A DNA stretch of 64,000 nt from Amycolatopsis regifaucium (GCF_001613935.1 NZ_LQCI01000034.1:659031-723030); one strand, 5' to 3'. Positions 51,612 to 60,455 are shown, numbered from the stretch's first letter. Program-made: numbers and translations. Notes: generated by a model from the sequence alone, not told the origin.

Positions 51612-52385
51612 GTGAACGGTGTGACCGAGCTGGCCCTCTCCGGGCCGCTGCTGCTCGCGGCGGGTGTCGCGCTGCTGGCCGGGGCGGTCTCCTTCGCGTC
51701 ACCGTGCGTCGTCCCGCTGGTGCCGGGGTATCTCGCGTACCTGGCGGCGCTGGTCGGCGCGGACGCCCCCGCGGTCAGTCCCGACGAAGAACGCAAGAAG
51801 GGCCGTTACGCCGTCGTCGGCGCGGCGGCGCTGTTCGTGCTCGGGTTCACCGTCGTCTTCGTGGTGACGCTGGGGACGCTGGTGTGGATCGCCGCCGTCG
51901 TCCAGCTCAACATGAACCTCCTCCAGCGGCTCGGCGGCGTACTGACGATCGCGATGGCGCTGGTCTTCCTCGGCTGGATTCCCGGACTGCGCCGCGAGTT
52001 CCGGTCGCATCACGTGCCGCGCGGCGGGCTTTGGGGTGCGCCGGTGCTCGGGGCGGTCTTCGGGCTCGGCTGGACGCCGTGCATCGGGCCGACACTGTCC
52101 GCGGTCATGTCCATGGCGAGCGCCACCGGCGGGGCGGCGGCGCGCGGCTACGTACTGATCCTGGTCTACTGCCTCGGTCTCGGCCTGCCGTTCCTCCTCA
52201 TCGCGTTCGGTGCCCGCTGGGCCGTCCGCGCCACCGACTGGCTGCGCCGCCACGGCCGTCAGGTGCAGGTCTTCGGCGGCGCCCTGCTGCTGATCGTCGG
52301 CGTCCTGCTGGTGACCGGCCTGTGGGGCGACATGACCGGCTGGATCCGGAACACCCTCGTGAGCGACCTCAGGCTGCCCTTGTGA
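51612..52385 (+). CDS. ccdA: Cytochrome c biogenesis protein CcdA
   Basis: A 257-residue membrane protein with six helices, which moves electrons from cytoplasmic thioredoxin to the exported thioredoxin-like protein. Seen: the conserved PCVVPLVPGYLAYLAALVG near residue 35 with the first redox cysteine in SPCVVP, and the second in LGWTPCIGPTLSAVMSMA. GTG 51612 is the start (GTG 51621 is also possible). It overlaps resB by 4 bp. It is preceded by the rhomboid gene and a family B hairpin. The system is the Ccs type II (ResB/CcsB) pathway, typical of actinobacteria. Confidence 0.94.
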   Translation: MNGVTELALSGPLLLAAGVALLAGAVSFASPCVVPLVPGYLAYLAALVGADAPAVSPDEERKKGRYAVVGAAALFVLGFTVVFVVTLGTLVWIAAVVQLNMNLLQRLGGVLTIAMALVFLGWIPGLRREFRSHHVPRGGLWGAPVLGAVFGLGWTPCIGPTLSAVMSMASATGGAAARGYVLILVYCLGLGLPFLLIAFGARWAVRATDWLRRHGRQVQVFGGALLLIVGVLLVTGLWGDMTGWIRNTLVSDLRLPL

Positions 52386-53980
52386 CCACCACCGAAGCAC
52401 CGCCCAAGAAGGAATACCGCCAGACGCCGCTGAAGCGCGTCCTCGCCTTCCTCCGCAACACCTGGCGTGGCCTGACGTCGATGCGCACCGCGTTGGTGCT
52501 GCTGTTCCTGCTCGCGCTCGCCGCGATGCCCGGCGCGCTCCTGCCGCAGCGGAACCTCAACGTCGCCAAGACCGACGAGTACATCGCCGCGCACGGCTGG
52601 TGGGGCGAGCTGCTCGACCGTACGCAGTTCTTCGAGGTCTACGGCAGCGTCTGGTTCTCGGCGATCTACCTCCTGCTGATGGTCTCGCTCGTCGGCTGTC
52701 TGGCGCCGCGCAGCCTCGAATACGCGAAGGCGATGCGCGCGAAGCCGGTGCTCACGCCACGCAAGCTCTCGCGGATGCCGCATCACCTGTCCACCACGAC
52801 CGACCGGGTCCCCGAGACGGTCCTGAAGGACACTCACGCACTTCTCAAGGGCTGGCGCCGCGTAGAGCGCGAGGAGGCCGACGGCGTCCGAAGCATCTCC
52901 GCCGAACGCGGCTATCTCCGCGAGACCGGCAACCTCGTCTTCCACTTCGGCATGCTCGGCCTGATCATCTTCTTCGCGCTCGGCAAGCTCTTCGGCTACG
53001 AAGGCCAGGTCATCGTCCAGGCCGACAACAGCCCGTGGTGCAACTCCGGCATTCTCGGCTACGACACCTTCAACGCCGGTCTGCGCGTCGACGGCACCGA
53101 CCTCAACGCCTTCTGCATCCGGTTGAAAGACTTCGAAGCGCGCTACACCGAGGCCGGGCAGGCGAACTACTACCACTCCAACATGGAGTACCAGTCCGGC
53201 GAGGACCTGAAGACCGGCGTTTGGAAGCCGTACGGACTCGAGGTCAACTCGCCGCTGCGCACCGCCGGTGACCGCGTGTACTTGCTGAACTTCGGCTACT
53301 CCCCGAAGTTCACGGTGACCTTCCCGGACGGCACCGTGCGCTCCAACATCACGCCGTGGCGCCCCGCCGACGAGCCGACAAAGCTCTCCGAAGGCGCCAC
53401 GAAGCTCGACCAGCCCGGCATCACCGACCCGGTCGAACGCCGCACCCGGCAGCTCGCGATCACCGGCCTGCTCGCCCCGACCGCGTTCATGCACGGCAAC
53501 GTGCTGACGTCGTCGCGGCCCGAGGCGAACAAACCGGCCGTCGCCGTCGACATCTACCGCGGCGACCTCGGCCTCGACGCCGGACGCGGGCAGTCGATCT
53601 TCCAGATCGACCAGTCGCTCGTCGAGGACGGCAGGCTCAAGAAGCTCACCCGGCAGAACCTGAACCAGGGCCAGGAGACCGTGCTGGACGACGGCACGAA
53701 GGTCCGCTTCGACGGCGTACAGGAGTGGGTGGCGATCCAGGTCTCGCACGATCCCGTGCAGGGCTGGGTGCTGGTCTGCGCGATCGCGATGCTGCTCGGC
53801 TTGGCGGGATCGTTGCTGGTCAAACGGCGCCGGGTGTGGGTCCGGGTGACACCGGCGCGCGAAGGTGAGACGGGTACCGTGATCGAGGTCGCCGGGCTGG
53901 CGCGCACCGATCAGGCGGGCTACGGCGAAGAGTTCCAGCGGATCAGCGCCAAGCTGGTCCAGGGGCAGAGAGGCAACTAG
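52382..53980 (+). CDS. resB: Cytochrome c biogenesis protein ResB (Ccs1)
   Basis: A 532-residue membrane protein from GTG 52382, the TGTGA overlap with ccdA giving coupling. It has four helices: the N-terminal ones around LTSMRTALVLLFLLALAAMPG and VWFSAIYLLLMVSLVGCLAPR, one near LVFHFGMLGLIIFFALGKL, and one near the C-terminus (GWVLVCAIAMLLGLAGSLLV). Between helices 3 and 4 lies a large external domain of about 300 residues. ResB acts with CcsB as haem lyase, presenting haem to apocytochrome c. The upstream open frame to 51560 overlaps ccdA and is not coding. It matches Rv0528. Confidence 0.94.
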   Translation: MTTTEAPPKKEYRQTPLKRVLAFLRNTWRGLTSMRTALVLLFLLALAAMPGALLPQRNLNVAKTDEYIAAHGWWGELLDRTQFFEVYGSVWFSAIYLLLMVSLVGCLAPRSLEYAKAMRAKPVLTPRKLSRMPHHLSTTTDRVPETVLKDTHALLKGWRRVEREEADGVRSISAERGYLRETGNLVFHFGMLGLIIFFALGKLFGYEGQVIVQADNSPWCNSGILGYDTFNAGLRVDGTDLNAFCIRLKDFEARYTEAGQANYYHSNMEYQSGEDLKTGVWKPYGLEVNSPLRTAGDRVYLLNFGYSPKFTVTFPDGTVRSNITPWRPADEPTKLSEGATKLDQPGITDPVERRTRQLAITGLLAPTAFMHGNVLTSSRPEANKPAVAVDIYRGDLGLDAGRGQSIFQIDQSLVEDGRLKKLTRQNLNQGQETVLDDGTKVRFDGVQEWVAIQVSHDPVQGWVLVCAIAMLLGLAGSLLVKRRRVWVRVTPAREGETGTVIEVAGLARTDQAGYGEEFQRISAKLVQGQRGN

Positions 53981-53985
53981 AGGTC

Positions 53986-54957
53986 ATGCCGATCAACGAG
54001 ACGCTGTCCCAGTACAGCGACTACTCCTACACCACCGCGGCGGCGATCTACGTCCTCGCGCTGATGTTCACCCTCGTCGAGCAGGGTTTCGGCGCGAAGG
54101 GCCGTCTGGCGGCGGAGCGCAGCAAGCAGCGCGTCCGCGAACTGGTCGGTGCGGGCGGTCCGTCGTCGACCACCGTGTCCTCCGCCGAGCCGCCGCGGGA
54201 GGTCGGCCGTCCCGAGCGCATCGGCCGCATGGGCGCCGCGCTGATGGTGCTCGCCGCGCTGCTGCACCTGTCCGCGATCGTGCTGCGCGGGCTCGCCGTG
54301 CACCGCGCGCCGTGGGGCAACATGTACGAGTACGGCATGGCCACGACCTTCATCGCGGTCCTCACCTGGCTGGTCATCCTGCGGAAGTTCCCGGTCCGCC
54401 ACCTCACCGGCTTCGTGCTGCTGCCGGTCGTGATCCTGATGTTCGTCAACGGCACCATGCTGTACACGACGGCGGCGCCGGTGCAGCCCGCACTGCAGTC
54501 GTACTGGCTGATCATCCATGTTTCGGCGGCCATCATCGGTTCGGGCGTCTTCCTCGTGCCAGGCGTCGCGAGCGTGCTCTACCTCTTCCGCGCCGCGCAC
54601 GACGAAAACCCGGCCAAGTTCGCGCGGTTCGGCCCGAAGCTGCCCACCGCGGACGTGCTCGACCGCATCGCCTACCGCACGACCATCTTCGCCTTCCCCG
54701 TCTTCACCTTCGGCGTGCTGTGCGGCGCCGTGTGGGCCGAAGCGGCCTGGGGCCGGTTCTGGGGCTGGGACCCGAAGGAGACCGTCGCGTTCGTCGCGTG
54801 GGTCGTCTACGCGGCGTACTTGCACTCGCGCGCCACCGCGGGCTGGCGCGGGAAGCGGGCCGCGATCATCAACATCGTCGGGTTCTCGGCGACGGTGTTC
54901 AACCTGTTCTTCGTGAACCTGGTCACGGTGGGGCTGCACTCCTACGCCGGGGGCTGA
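53986..54957 (+). CDS. ccsB: c-type cytochrome biogenesis protein CcsB (ResC)
   Basis: A 323-residue membrane protein, ATG 53986, 5 bp after resB. The tryptophan-rich haem-handling motif is WGRFWGWDPKETVAFVAWVVY, and histidines that could ligate haem occur at MVLAALLHLSAIVLR, SYWLIIHVSAAII and AAYLHSRATAG. It is the haem exporter and lyase partner of ResB. It corresponds to Rv0529. The following gene is 80 bp downstream, so ccdA-resB-ccsB may end here. Confidence 0.95.
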   Translation: MPINETLSQYSDYSYTTAAAIYVLALMFTLVEQGFGAKGRLAAERSKQRVRELVGAGGPSSTTVSSAEPPREVGRPERIGRMGAALMVLAALLHLSAIVLRGLAVHRAPWGNMYEYGMATTFIAVLTWLVILRKFPVRHLTGFVLLPVVILMFVNGTMLYTTAAPVQPALQSYWLIIHVSAAIIGSGVFLVPGVASVLYLFRAAHDENPAKFARFGPKLPTADVLDRIAYRTTIFAFPVFTFGVLCGAVWAEAAWGRFWGWDPKETVAFVAWVVYAAYLHSRATAGWRGKRAAIINIVGFSATVFNLFFVNLVTVGLHSYAGG

Positions 54958-55037
54958 CCGTCACCGCTGCACGCGAGCCGACTACCGTCAATACTTGAGG
55001 TAATGGGGGAAGACGTGCGCGGAGGAGGATTTCAGCG

Positions 55038-56375
55038 GTGACCGGACCCAGCGAAGAATCGGCTCCTGGCCACCCCGAACCGACGGAGAGCGTTCAGCCC
55101 TCGGAGTTGTTCTCCGAGGACAGGACGGACTCGGCGCCGCATCCGAACGCGAGCGGTTTCGAAGCCGAGCCGACGCAGGTCGTCCAGCCGCAGTACCCGC
55201 AGCAGGCCCCGCAGGCGCAGTACGCGCCGCAGCCCGCCCAGCAGCCGCCACTGCCGCAGCCCTCGCACGGGCAGTACCCGCAGCCGTACGACCAGAACCT
55301 GCCCCCGCTGCAGCCGCAGCAGGCGCCTCAGCAGCCTCAACAGGTCCCGTATCCGCCTCAGCAGCAGTACGTGCCCCAGCAGCCGGTCCAGCAGCCCGCC
55401 GTGCCGGGGCTCCCGCAGCCGCAGGGCAGGCACGCGCTCCCGGACGAGCTCGCCACCGCGAGCCTGGTCAAGCCGCAGAAGCGCAAGCCGCAATCGGGTT
55501 GGCGCAAGGCCGTCTACGTGGGCACCGGCAAGCTCATCAACCCGGGGGAGAGCCCCGCCGACACCCGCAAGCGCGAGCTGATCGCGCAGATCAACCAGCC
55601 GCTGCGCGGGTGCTACAAGATCGCGATGCTGAGCCTCAAGGGCGGTGTCGGCAAGACCACCACGACCACCACGCTGGGCTCGACGTTCGCGTCGTTGCGC
55701 GGTGACCGCGTCGTCGCCGTCGACGCGAACCCGGACCGCGGGACGCTGTCGCAGAAGATCCCGATCGAGACCACCGCGACCGTGCGGCATCTGCTGCGGG
55801 ACGCGGACAAGATCACCAGGTACAGCGACGTCCGCTCGTACACCTCGCAGGGCGGGAGCCGGCTGGAGATCCTCGCCAGCGAGCAGGACCCGGCGGTGTC
55901 GGAGGCGTTCTCCGAGGACGACTACCGGCGGACGGTCAACCTGCTGGAGCACTTCTACAACATCGTGCTCACCGACTGCGGGACCGGTTTGATGCACTCG
56001 GCGATGAAGGGCGTCCTGGACGTCGCGGACGCGCTGGTGGTGGTCTCGTCAGGCTCCGTGGACGGCGCGCGCAGTGCTTCGGCGACGCTCGACTGGCTTG
56101 AGGCACACGGCTACGGCGACCTGGTCAAACGGTCTGTCGCGGTGATCAACTCGGTGCGCCCGAAGGGTGGCTCCGTCGATCTCGACAAACTCTCCGCGCA
56201 CTTCGGCGCACGCGTCCGGTCGGTCTGCCGGATTCCGTTCGACCCGCACCTGGAAGAGGGCGCCGAGATCGAGCTGGACCGGCTCCAGGCCGACACCCGG
56301 CTGGCGCTGCTGGAACTGGCCGCCACCGTCGCCGACGGTTTCGGGGGCCAGCAGTACCGCCAGGTCCAGCCCTAG
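55038..56375 (+). CDS. MinD/ParA-family ATPase with Pro/Gln-rich N-terminus
   Basis: A 445-residue protein from GTG 55038. The first 150 residues are proline/glutamine-rich and probably disordered, with repeated QQAPQ and PQPQ patterns. The ATPase domain has Walker A SLKGGVGKTTTTTTLGSTFA, the switch I-like DANPDRGTLSQKIP and switch II-like NIVLTDCGTGLMHSAM. The layout, Pro-rich N-terminus plus MinD-like domain, resembles Rv0530 and the ESX-1 protein EspI. It may use ATP to place or regulate a membrane partner, but no partner is known. It converges on the next gene with a 4-bp overlap of stop codons. Confidence 0.87.
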   Translation: MTGPSEESAPGHPEPTESVQPSELFSEDRTDSAPHPNASGFEAEPTQVVQPQYPQQAPQAQYAPQPAQQPPLPQPSHGQYPQPYDQNLPPLQPQQAPQQPQQVPYPPQQQYVPQQPVQQPAVPGLPQPQGRHALPDELATASLVKPQKRKPQSGWRKAVYVGTGKLINPGESPADTRKRELIAQINQPLRGCYKIAMLSLKGGVGKTTTTTTLGSTFASLRGDRVVAVDANPDRGTLSQKIPIETTATVRHLLRDADKITRYSDVRSYTSQGGSRLEILASEQDPAVSEAFSEDDYRRTVNLLEHFYNIVLTDCGTGLMHSAMKGVLDVADALVVVSSGSVDGARSASATLDWLEAHGYGDLVKRSVAVINSVRPKGGSVDLDKLSAHFGARVRSVCRIPFDPHLEEGAEIELDRLQADTRLALLELAATVADGFGGQQYRQVQP

Positions 56376-56554
56376 TCCTTGTCCTCGTCTTTACTCTTGC
56401 GCTGCTGCTCACCGAGCTTGCGCAGGAAGTCGGGGTCGTCGTCCGGGGCCAGTGTCGGCCGCGACGAGGGCACCCCGACGCGCTCGATCCCGAACGCGCG
56501 CCACAAGACAACGGCGACGGTGAGCGCTCCGATGGCCGCGAGCAGATAGATCAT
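56372..56554 (-). CDS. 60-residue single-pass membrane protein
   Basis: A small protein (MIYLLAAIGALTVAVVLWRA) with one N-terminal helix and a charged tail ending GEQQRKSKDEDKD. An AAAGGGA site precedes ATG 56554. The stop overlaps that of the convergent MinD-like gene by 4 bp. No family is recognised, though comparable short proteins occur downstream of BldC in related genomes. It is probably co-directional with bldC but is separated from it by a terminator hairpin. Confidence 0.65.
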   Translation of the reverse strand: MIYLLAAIGALTVAVVLWRAFGIERVGVPSSRPTLAPDDDPDFLRKLGEQQRKSKDEDKD

Positions 56555-56643
56555 GCTCGGTCCCTTTCCGCGTGGAGGACGTTGCTCAGTCCCACGAGGC
56601 TAGCCTCTTTGCCGCGCGCGGGGGGACCTACGGATACCCCAAT

Positions 56644-56675
56644 GTGACGAAGGGCCGTTTGGAGCCCTTCGTCAC
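56644..56675 (-). terminator. Hairpin after bldC
   Basis: GTGACGAAGGGC and GCCCTTCGTCAC pair perfectly over 12 bp with an 8-base loop CGTTTGGA. It lies 28 bp after the bldC stop on the minus strand. A run of six T (minus strand) with CGCTTTTTTCGC sits just before it, between stop and hairpin. Confidence 0.75.
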
Positions 56676-56703
56676 CGGAGTCCCTTTTGCGAAAAAAGCG
56701 AGG

Positions 56704-56916
56704 TCAGACCTTGCGGGCGGGTTCGCTGGCGTCGGTGGTCAGCTCGGCGAGGAGCTCGTTCACTTCGGCCTCGCGGAACCGGCGGTGCCCACCGGGAGTG
56801 CGGATCGAGCCGATCCGGCCCGCGGTCGCCCAGCGGGTCACGGTCTTGGGGTCGACCCGGAACAGGGCCGCCACTTCGCCGGGGGTGAGCAACCTTCCGC
56901 CCATCGTCGCGGTCAT
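56704..56916 (-). CDS. bldC: Developmental transcriptional regulator BldC
   Basis: A 70-residue MerR-like single-domain DNA-binding protein: LLTPGEVAALFRVDPKTVTRW is the helix-turn-helix and GSIRTPGGHRRFREAEV the wing. The GGHRR wing and the DPKTVTRWA recognition helix are typical of BldC, which binds DNA cooperatively at direct repeats and controls the switch from vegetative growth to sporulation in Streptomyces. It starts at ATG 56916. There is no effector domain. Function in non-sporulating relatives is not established; here the developmental role is inferred by homology. Confidence 0.93.
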   Translation of the reverse strand: MTATMGGRLLTPGEVAALFRVDPKTVTRWATAGRIGSIRTPGGHRRFREAEVNELLAELTTDASEPARKV

Positions 56917-57165
56917 TTTCCGCCTCCTTCACGGTTCCAGTGCTAAACCGGAGGCGGGCCCAATGCCCGTCGTGCCGGGTAGCCAACGCGGCAATCGTTG
57001 CATCTCACCCGTCAGGTACTCGAACGGTTGTCCAATAGTAAAGAGCCCTTAAAGGGCAAAACCGACAAGCGAGACATGCGCTCCTCGGCCTGCCGGTCTT
57101 GTCACGGAGGTACGAAAAACGCGCCCTTGTCCGGCGAATCGGCGCATGACCCCTAAGGTGTAGCG

Positions 57166-57639
57166 GTGGACCAGGTGGATCGGAAGATCATCGCGGCATT
57201 GCGGGAGAACGGGCGGGCTACCTACGCCGACCTCGGCCGATCGGTCGGCCTCTCCGCCTCATCGGTGCACGAGCGGGTCGGCAAACTCGAAGCCGCCGGT
57301 GTGATCACCGGTTACCACGCCATGGTCGATCCCAGCACGGTCGGACTCGGGGTGACGGCGCTCGTCGGCATCCACCCCACCGACACCGCGACCGAAGACG
57401 ACGTCGCGGCCGCGCTGGGGGCCTTGGACGAGGTCGAAAGCTGCTACGCCGTCGCGGGCGACGAGGCCTTCGTCGTCAAGGTGCGGGTGGCGACCGTCGA
57501 CGATCTGGAGCGGACCCTCGGCAGGCTGCGGCGGATCCCCGGCGTCGGCCGGACGAACACCACCGTCGTGCTTTCCACCCGCTTCGAGGGACGGCCCAAC
57601 AACGCGGGTCTGGAGGACGGCCGCAACGGCAACGCGTAG
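57166..57639 (+). CDS. Lrp/AsnC-family transcriptional regulator
   Basis: A 157-residue regulator from GTG 57166. The N-terminal helix-turn-helix is DQVDRKIIAALRENGRATYADLG followed by VGLSASSVHERVGKLEAAGV; the C-terminal RAM (ligand-binding) domain covers about residues 65-145, with the loop VAGDEAFVVKVRVATV. Lrp proteins bind amino acids and control their metabolism. The cysteine synthase-like gene 300 bp downstream is a plausible target. The gap upstream, back to bldC, is 249 bp and contains GCCCTTAAAGGGC (57045-57057). Confidence 0.9.
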   Translation: MDQVDRKIIAALRENGRATYADLGRSVGLSASSVHERVGKLEAAGVITGYHAMVDPSTVGLGVTALVGIHPTDTATEDDVAAALGALDEVESCYAVAGDEAFVVKVRVATVDDLERTLGRLRRIPGVGRTNTTVVLSTRFEGRPNNAGLEDGRNGNA

Positions 57640-57650
57640 CCTGCGTTGAT

Positions 57651-57944
57651 GTGAGCGACAATCCGGAAACCGCCGATCACCTCGCCCGTGACCTGACGCT
57701 GTACGTACTGGCCAGGTTCCTCCTGGTCGGCGTCATCGGTGGCGGGTTGCTGCTGGTCAACGTCCCGCTGCTGGTCGCGTTGCTGATCGGCCTGGTCGTG
57801 GGGCTGCCGCTGGGTCTGCTGCTGTTCCGCCCGCTGAACGCGCGCGTGACCGCCGGACTCGCCCGCCGCAACGAAAAGCGCGCTCGCGCCCGTGCCGAAC
57901 TGCGCTCCCAGCTGCGCGGCGACCGGGTGGACGGGACAGCGTGA
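57651..57944 (+). CDS. DUF4229 small membrane protein
   Basis: A 97-residue protein from GTG 57651 with two hydrophobic helices ([41 protein letters not shown]) and a long basic C-terminal helix ([18 protein letters not shown]). This is the actinobacterial DUF4229 pattern, unknown function. It overlaps the next gene by 4 bp and lies 11 bp after the Lrp gene, so the three genes may form an operon. Confidence 0.75.
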   Translation: MSDNPETADHLARDLTLYVLARFLLVGVIGGGLLLVNVPLLVALLIGLVVGLPLGLLLFRPLNARVTAGLARRNEKRARARAELRSQLRGDRVDGTA

Positions 57945-59023
57945 GCCGGCTCCACAACCGCAGCTGGGTCCGCGAAGCCGTCCGCATCATCGAGGCCGAC
58001 GCGAACCGCAGCGCGGATACGCACCTGCACGTCTTCCCGCTGCCCGCGGAATGGGGCATCGACCTCTACCTGAAGGACGAGTCGGTCCACCCGACCGGCT
58101 CGCTCAAGCACCGGCTCGCGCGTTCGCTGTTCCTGTACGGCCTGGTGAACGGCCAGATCGGGCAGAACACCGTGCTCGTCGAGGCCTCCAGCGGCTCGAC
58201 AGCGGTTTCGGAGGCGTACTTCGCGCGGATGCTCGGGCTGCGGTTCATCACCGTGGTGCCGCGGAGCACCTCGCCGGAGAAGATCGCGCTCATCGAGTTC
58301 TACGGCGGCGAGTGCCACTACGTCGACCGGGCGCCGGACATGTACCCGGAGGCCGAGCGGCTCGCTTCGGAGTGCAACGGCCACTACCTCGACCAGTTCA
58401 CCTACGCCGAACGCGCGACGGACTGGCGCGGGAACAACAACATCGCCGAGTCGGTCTACGCGCAGATGCAGTCGGAGCGGCATCCCGTGCCGACGTGGAT
58501 CGTGGTCGGCGCCGGAACCGGTGGCACGAGCGCGACCTTCGGCCGCTACGTGCGCTACAAGCGGCACACCACGAAGATCGCTGTCGTCGACCCGGAGAAC
58601 TCGTCGTTCTACGGCGCCTGGGAGACCGGTGCGCTCGACTACGCGACCGGCATGCCTTCGCGGATCGAGGGGATCGGACGGCCACGTGTCGAGCCGTCGT
58701 TCGTGCCCGGCGTGATCGACGAGATGCTGCAGGTCCCCGACGCCGGTTCGCTGGCGGCCATCCGCCTGCTGCGCGAACGGACCGGGCACTGGGCGGGCGG
58801 CTCGACCGGCACGAACCTCTTCGGCGCGTTCACCCTGATCTCGCGGATGATCTCGGAAGGCCAGGCGGGCAGCGTCGTCACGCTGCTGTGCGACGGCGGC
58901 GAGCGGTACGCCAACACCTACTACGACGACGAGTGGCTGGCGCACAAGAACATCGACATCGCGCCCTATCTGGAGATGTACCGGGAATTCCTGGTGAGCG
59001 GGAAGTTCGCTCCGGAGATTTGA
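57941..59023 (+). CDS. PLP-dependent cysteine synthase-family enzyme (Cds1-like)
   Basis: A 360-residue fold-type II PLP enzyme from GTG 57941. The PLP lysine is in [14 protein letters not shown], the phosphate-binding loop is in [14 protein letters not shown], and the substrate loop is [20 protein letters not shown]. These match the Rv3684/Cds1 group, in which the M. tuberculosis enzyme acts as a cysteine desulfhydrase that produces H2S, rather than the O-acetylserine sulfhydrylase CysK. Which reaction occurs here is inferred from subgroup only. It is coupled to the DUF4229 gene. Four hairpins fill the gap to menA. Confidence 0.85.
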   Translation: MSRLHNRSWVREAVRIIEADANRSADTHLHVFPLPAEWGIDLYLKDESVHPTGSLKHRLARSLFLYGLVNGQIGQNTVLVEASSGSTAVSEAYFARMLGLRFITVVPRSTSPEKIALIEFYGGECHYVDRAPDMYPEAERLASECNGHYLDQFTYAERATDWRGNNNIAESVYAQMQSERHPVPTWIVVGAGTGGTSATFGRYVRYKRHTTKIAVVDPENSSFYGAWETGALDYATGMPSRIEGIGRPRVEPSFVPGVIDEMLQVPDAGSLAAIRLLRERTGHWAGGSTGTNLFGAFTLISRMISEGQAGSVVTLLCDGGERYANTYYDDEWLAHKNIDIAPYLEMYREFLVSGKFAPEI

Positions 59024-59057
59024 GCGGCCTACCTCAGGTTGACGGGATCACCAAAAG

Positions 59058-59200
59058 AGCAAGGGACCTTTGCTATCGCCTGGGGCACATTTAGTGGTCG
59101 CCTGGACGCTGAACCACTACAGGTAGTGGCCCCAAGCGCGAAACTCAAGGGATGAATGGGACGTTCATCCCGCTCACGCCGCCGAGGCCAGCGTGAGCGG
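59058..59200. repeat. Cluster of four hairpins between the PLP enzyme gene and menA
   Basis: Inverted repeats follow one another: AGCAA...TTTGCT (59058-59074, with AAGGGACC), CCACTAC/GTAGTGG (59114-59129, enclosed by TGGGGC/GCCCCA), GGGATGAA/TTCATCCC (59149-59171) and CCGCTCACGC/GCGTGAGCGG (59170-59200). The 240-bp gap separates two convergent genes. The first resembles the AAGGGGCCTTT core of family A. Confidence 0.75.
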
Positions 59201-59263
59201 CCGGAAGCGCATGACCGGTCCCATCGCGGCCGCACTGTGTCCGCATCAAAGGTCCGGTGACGG

Positions 59264-60133
59264 CTAAAGAGCGAGCGCGACCGTGGTCAGGATCGCCCAC
59301 CCCAGCATGGCGAATCCGGTGTCCCGCAACGCCGGGATCAGCGCCCGGCCCTGTTCACCGCCGCCGACGGCCTTGACCGACTTCAGCAGCAACGGCGCGG
59401 TCGCCCACCCCAGCAGTGCCCACGGCGTCACGAAGGCGAGCAGCACGCTGACGACGTACGGCACCGCGACCAGCACCAGGTAAAGCAGCCGGGTGCCCTT
59501 GTCGCCGAGCCGGGTGGCGAGCGTGCGTTTGCCTGCTTCGATGTCGGTCGGGATGTCGCGGAGGTTGTTGGCGGTCAGCACGCCGGTCGAGAACGAACCG
59601 ACGGCGACCGCGCAGCCGAACGCCGTCCAGCTGAGCTGTCCGGCTTGGACGTACACCGTACCCAGCACGCCGGCCAGTCCGAAGAAGACGAAGACCGCGA
59701 TCTCACCGAAACCGTAGTAGCCGTAAGGCTTTTTGCCGCCGGTGTAGAACCAGGCGCCGAGGATGCAGACCGCGCCCATCGCCAGTAGCCACCACAACCC
59801 GCTGATCGCGACGAGCACGAGTCCGAGGATCCCGGCGAGCCCGAGAGCCACGAGAGCCGCCGCCAGGACCGCCTTCGGCTTCGCGGCCCCGGAGCCGACC
59901 AGTCGCAACGGGCCGACGCGGTTCTCGTCGGTGCCGCGGATGCCGTCGGAGTAGTCGTTCGCGTAGTTGACGCCGACGATCAGGGCCAGCGAGACCAGGA
60001 GCGCGAGAACCGAGCGGGGCCAGGAGAAGCCGTCGAGCGCGACGGCCGCGCCGACCCCGGCGACCACCGGCGCCACCGCGTTGGGCAGCGTCCGCGGGCG
60101 CGCCCCTTCGATCCATTCACCAGCAGTCGCCAT
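59264..60133 (-). CDS. menA: 1,4-dihydroxy-2-naphthoate polyprenyltransferase
   Basis: A 289-residue UbiA-family membrane enzyme that attaches the isoprenoid side chain to dihydroxynaphthoate, making demethylmenaquinone. ATG 60133 is chosen (MATAGEWIEGARPRTLPNAV); the open frame extends back to 60214 into a family B repeat. The first Asp-rich motif is GVNYANDYSDGIRGTDE (NDxxD-type), and the second is NNLRDIPTDIEAGKRTLA. Eight to nine helices are visible. It corresponds to Rv0534c. It is the last gene of a leftward men cluster, though separated from menE by a small gene and a repeat. Confidence 0.95.
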   Translation of the reverse strand: MATAGEWIEGARPRTLPNAVAPVVAGVGAAVALDGFSWPRSVLALLVSLALIVGVNYANDYSDGIRGTDENRVGPLRLVGSGAAKPKAVLAAALVALGLAGILGLVLVAISGLWWLLAMGAVCILGAWFYTGGKKPYGYYGFGEIAVFVFFGLAGVLGTVYVQAGQLSWTAFGCAVAVGSFSTGVLTANNLRDIPTDIEAGKRTLATRLGDKGTRLLYLVLVAVPYVVSVLLAFVTPWALLGWATAPLLLKSVKAVGGGEQGRALIPALRDTGFAMLGWAILTTVALAL

Positions 60134-60180
60134 GCCGCCATTCTGGCCCTGGCCGATACCGGTCGGTACGTGGGGCTGCT

Positions 60181-60236
60181 CGCATTTCGTCCTCTGCCTG
60201 CGGCATCGAGTCACCGCGAGCAGAGGACGAAACGCG
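60181..60236. repeat. Family B dispersed hairpin repeat, copy 6 (shorter)
   Basis: CGCATTTCGTCCTCTGC and GCAGAGGACGAAACGCG flank a 22-base centre (CTGCGGCATCGAGTCACCGCGA). The inner GAATGCGG/CCGCATTC arm of other copies is lost. It ends one base before the stop codon of the small secreted protein gene (complement of CTA, 60237-60239). Confidence 0.88.
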
Positions 60237-60392
60237 CTACTTCACGTCGACGACGTCGTCGAGCGTCCAGGTGAGGGTGCCGCTGTTCGGCACGGCGATT
60301 TCCGGTTCGTCCGCCAGCGCGGGCCCGGCCAAAGCGACCAGGCCCATCGTGACGGCGGTGCAGGCCAATACTGTGCGTGTCCAGCGCGTCAT
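60237..60392 (-). CDS. 51-residue secreted peptide
   Basis: A small gene between menE and menA, missed because of its length. ATG 60392 reads MTRWTRTVLACTAVTMGLVA, a signal peptide with a cleavage site after LAGPALA, leaving a mature acidic peptide of about 24 residues starting DEPEIAVPNSG and ending DDVVDVK. No cysteines remain in the mature part, and it has no homologue I recognise. Its stop codon abuts a family B repeat. The role is unknown; a bioactive or wall-associated peptide is only a guess. Confidence 0.6.
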   Translation of the reverse strand: MTRWTRTVLACTAVTMGLVALAGPALADEPEIAVPNSGTLTWTLDDVVDVK

Positions 60393-60455
60393 GCTCAAGA
60401 CGTAAACCCGCGGGTAATGACTCTGTCAACAAAGTCCCAGTAATCGGTGGGAAAT

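Noticed and set aside
51560-52381. N-terminal extension of resB
   Set aside because: The region is the ccdA gene in another frame; ResB starts at GTG 52382 with coupling to the ccdA stop.
56690-56705. GCGAAAAAAGCG near bldC as a separate terminator
   Set aside because: The self-complementary stem is too short (CGC/GCG ends) and its T-run lies inside it; the larger hairpin at 56644-56675 is the likelier terminator.
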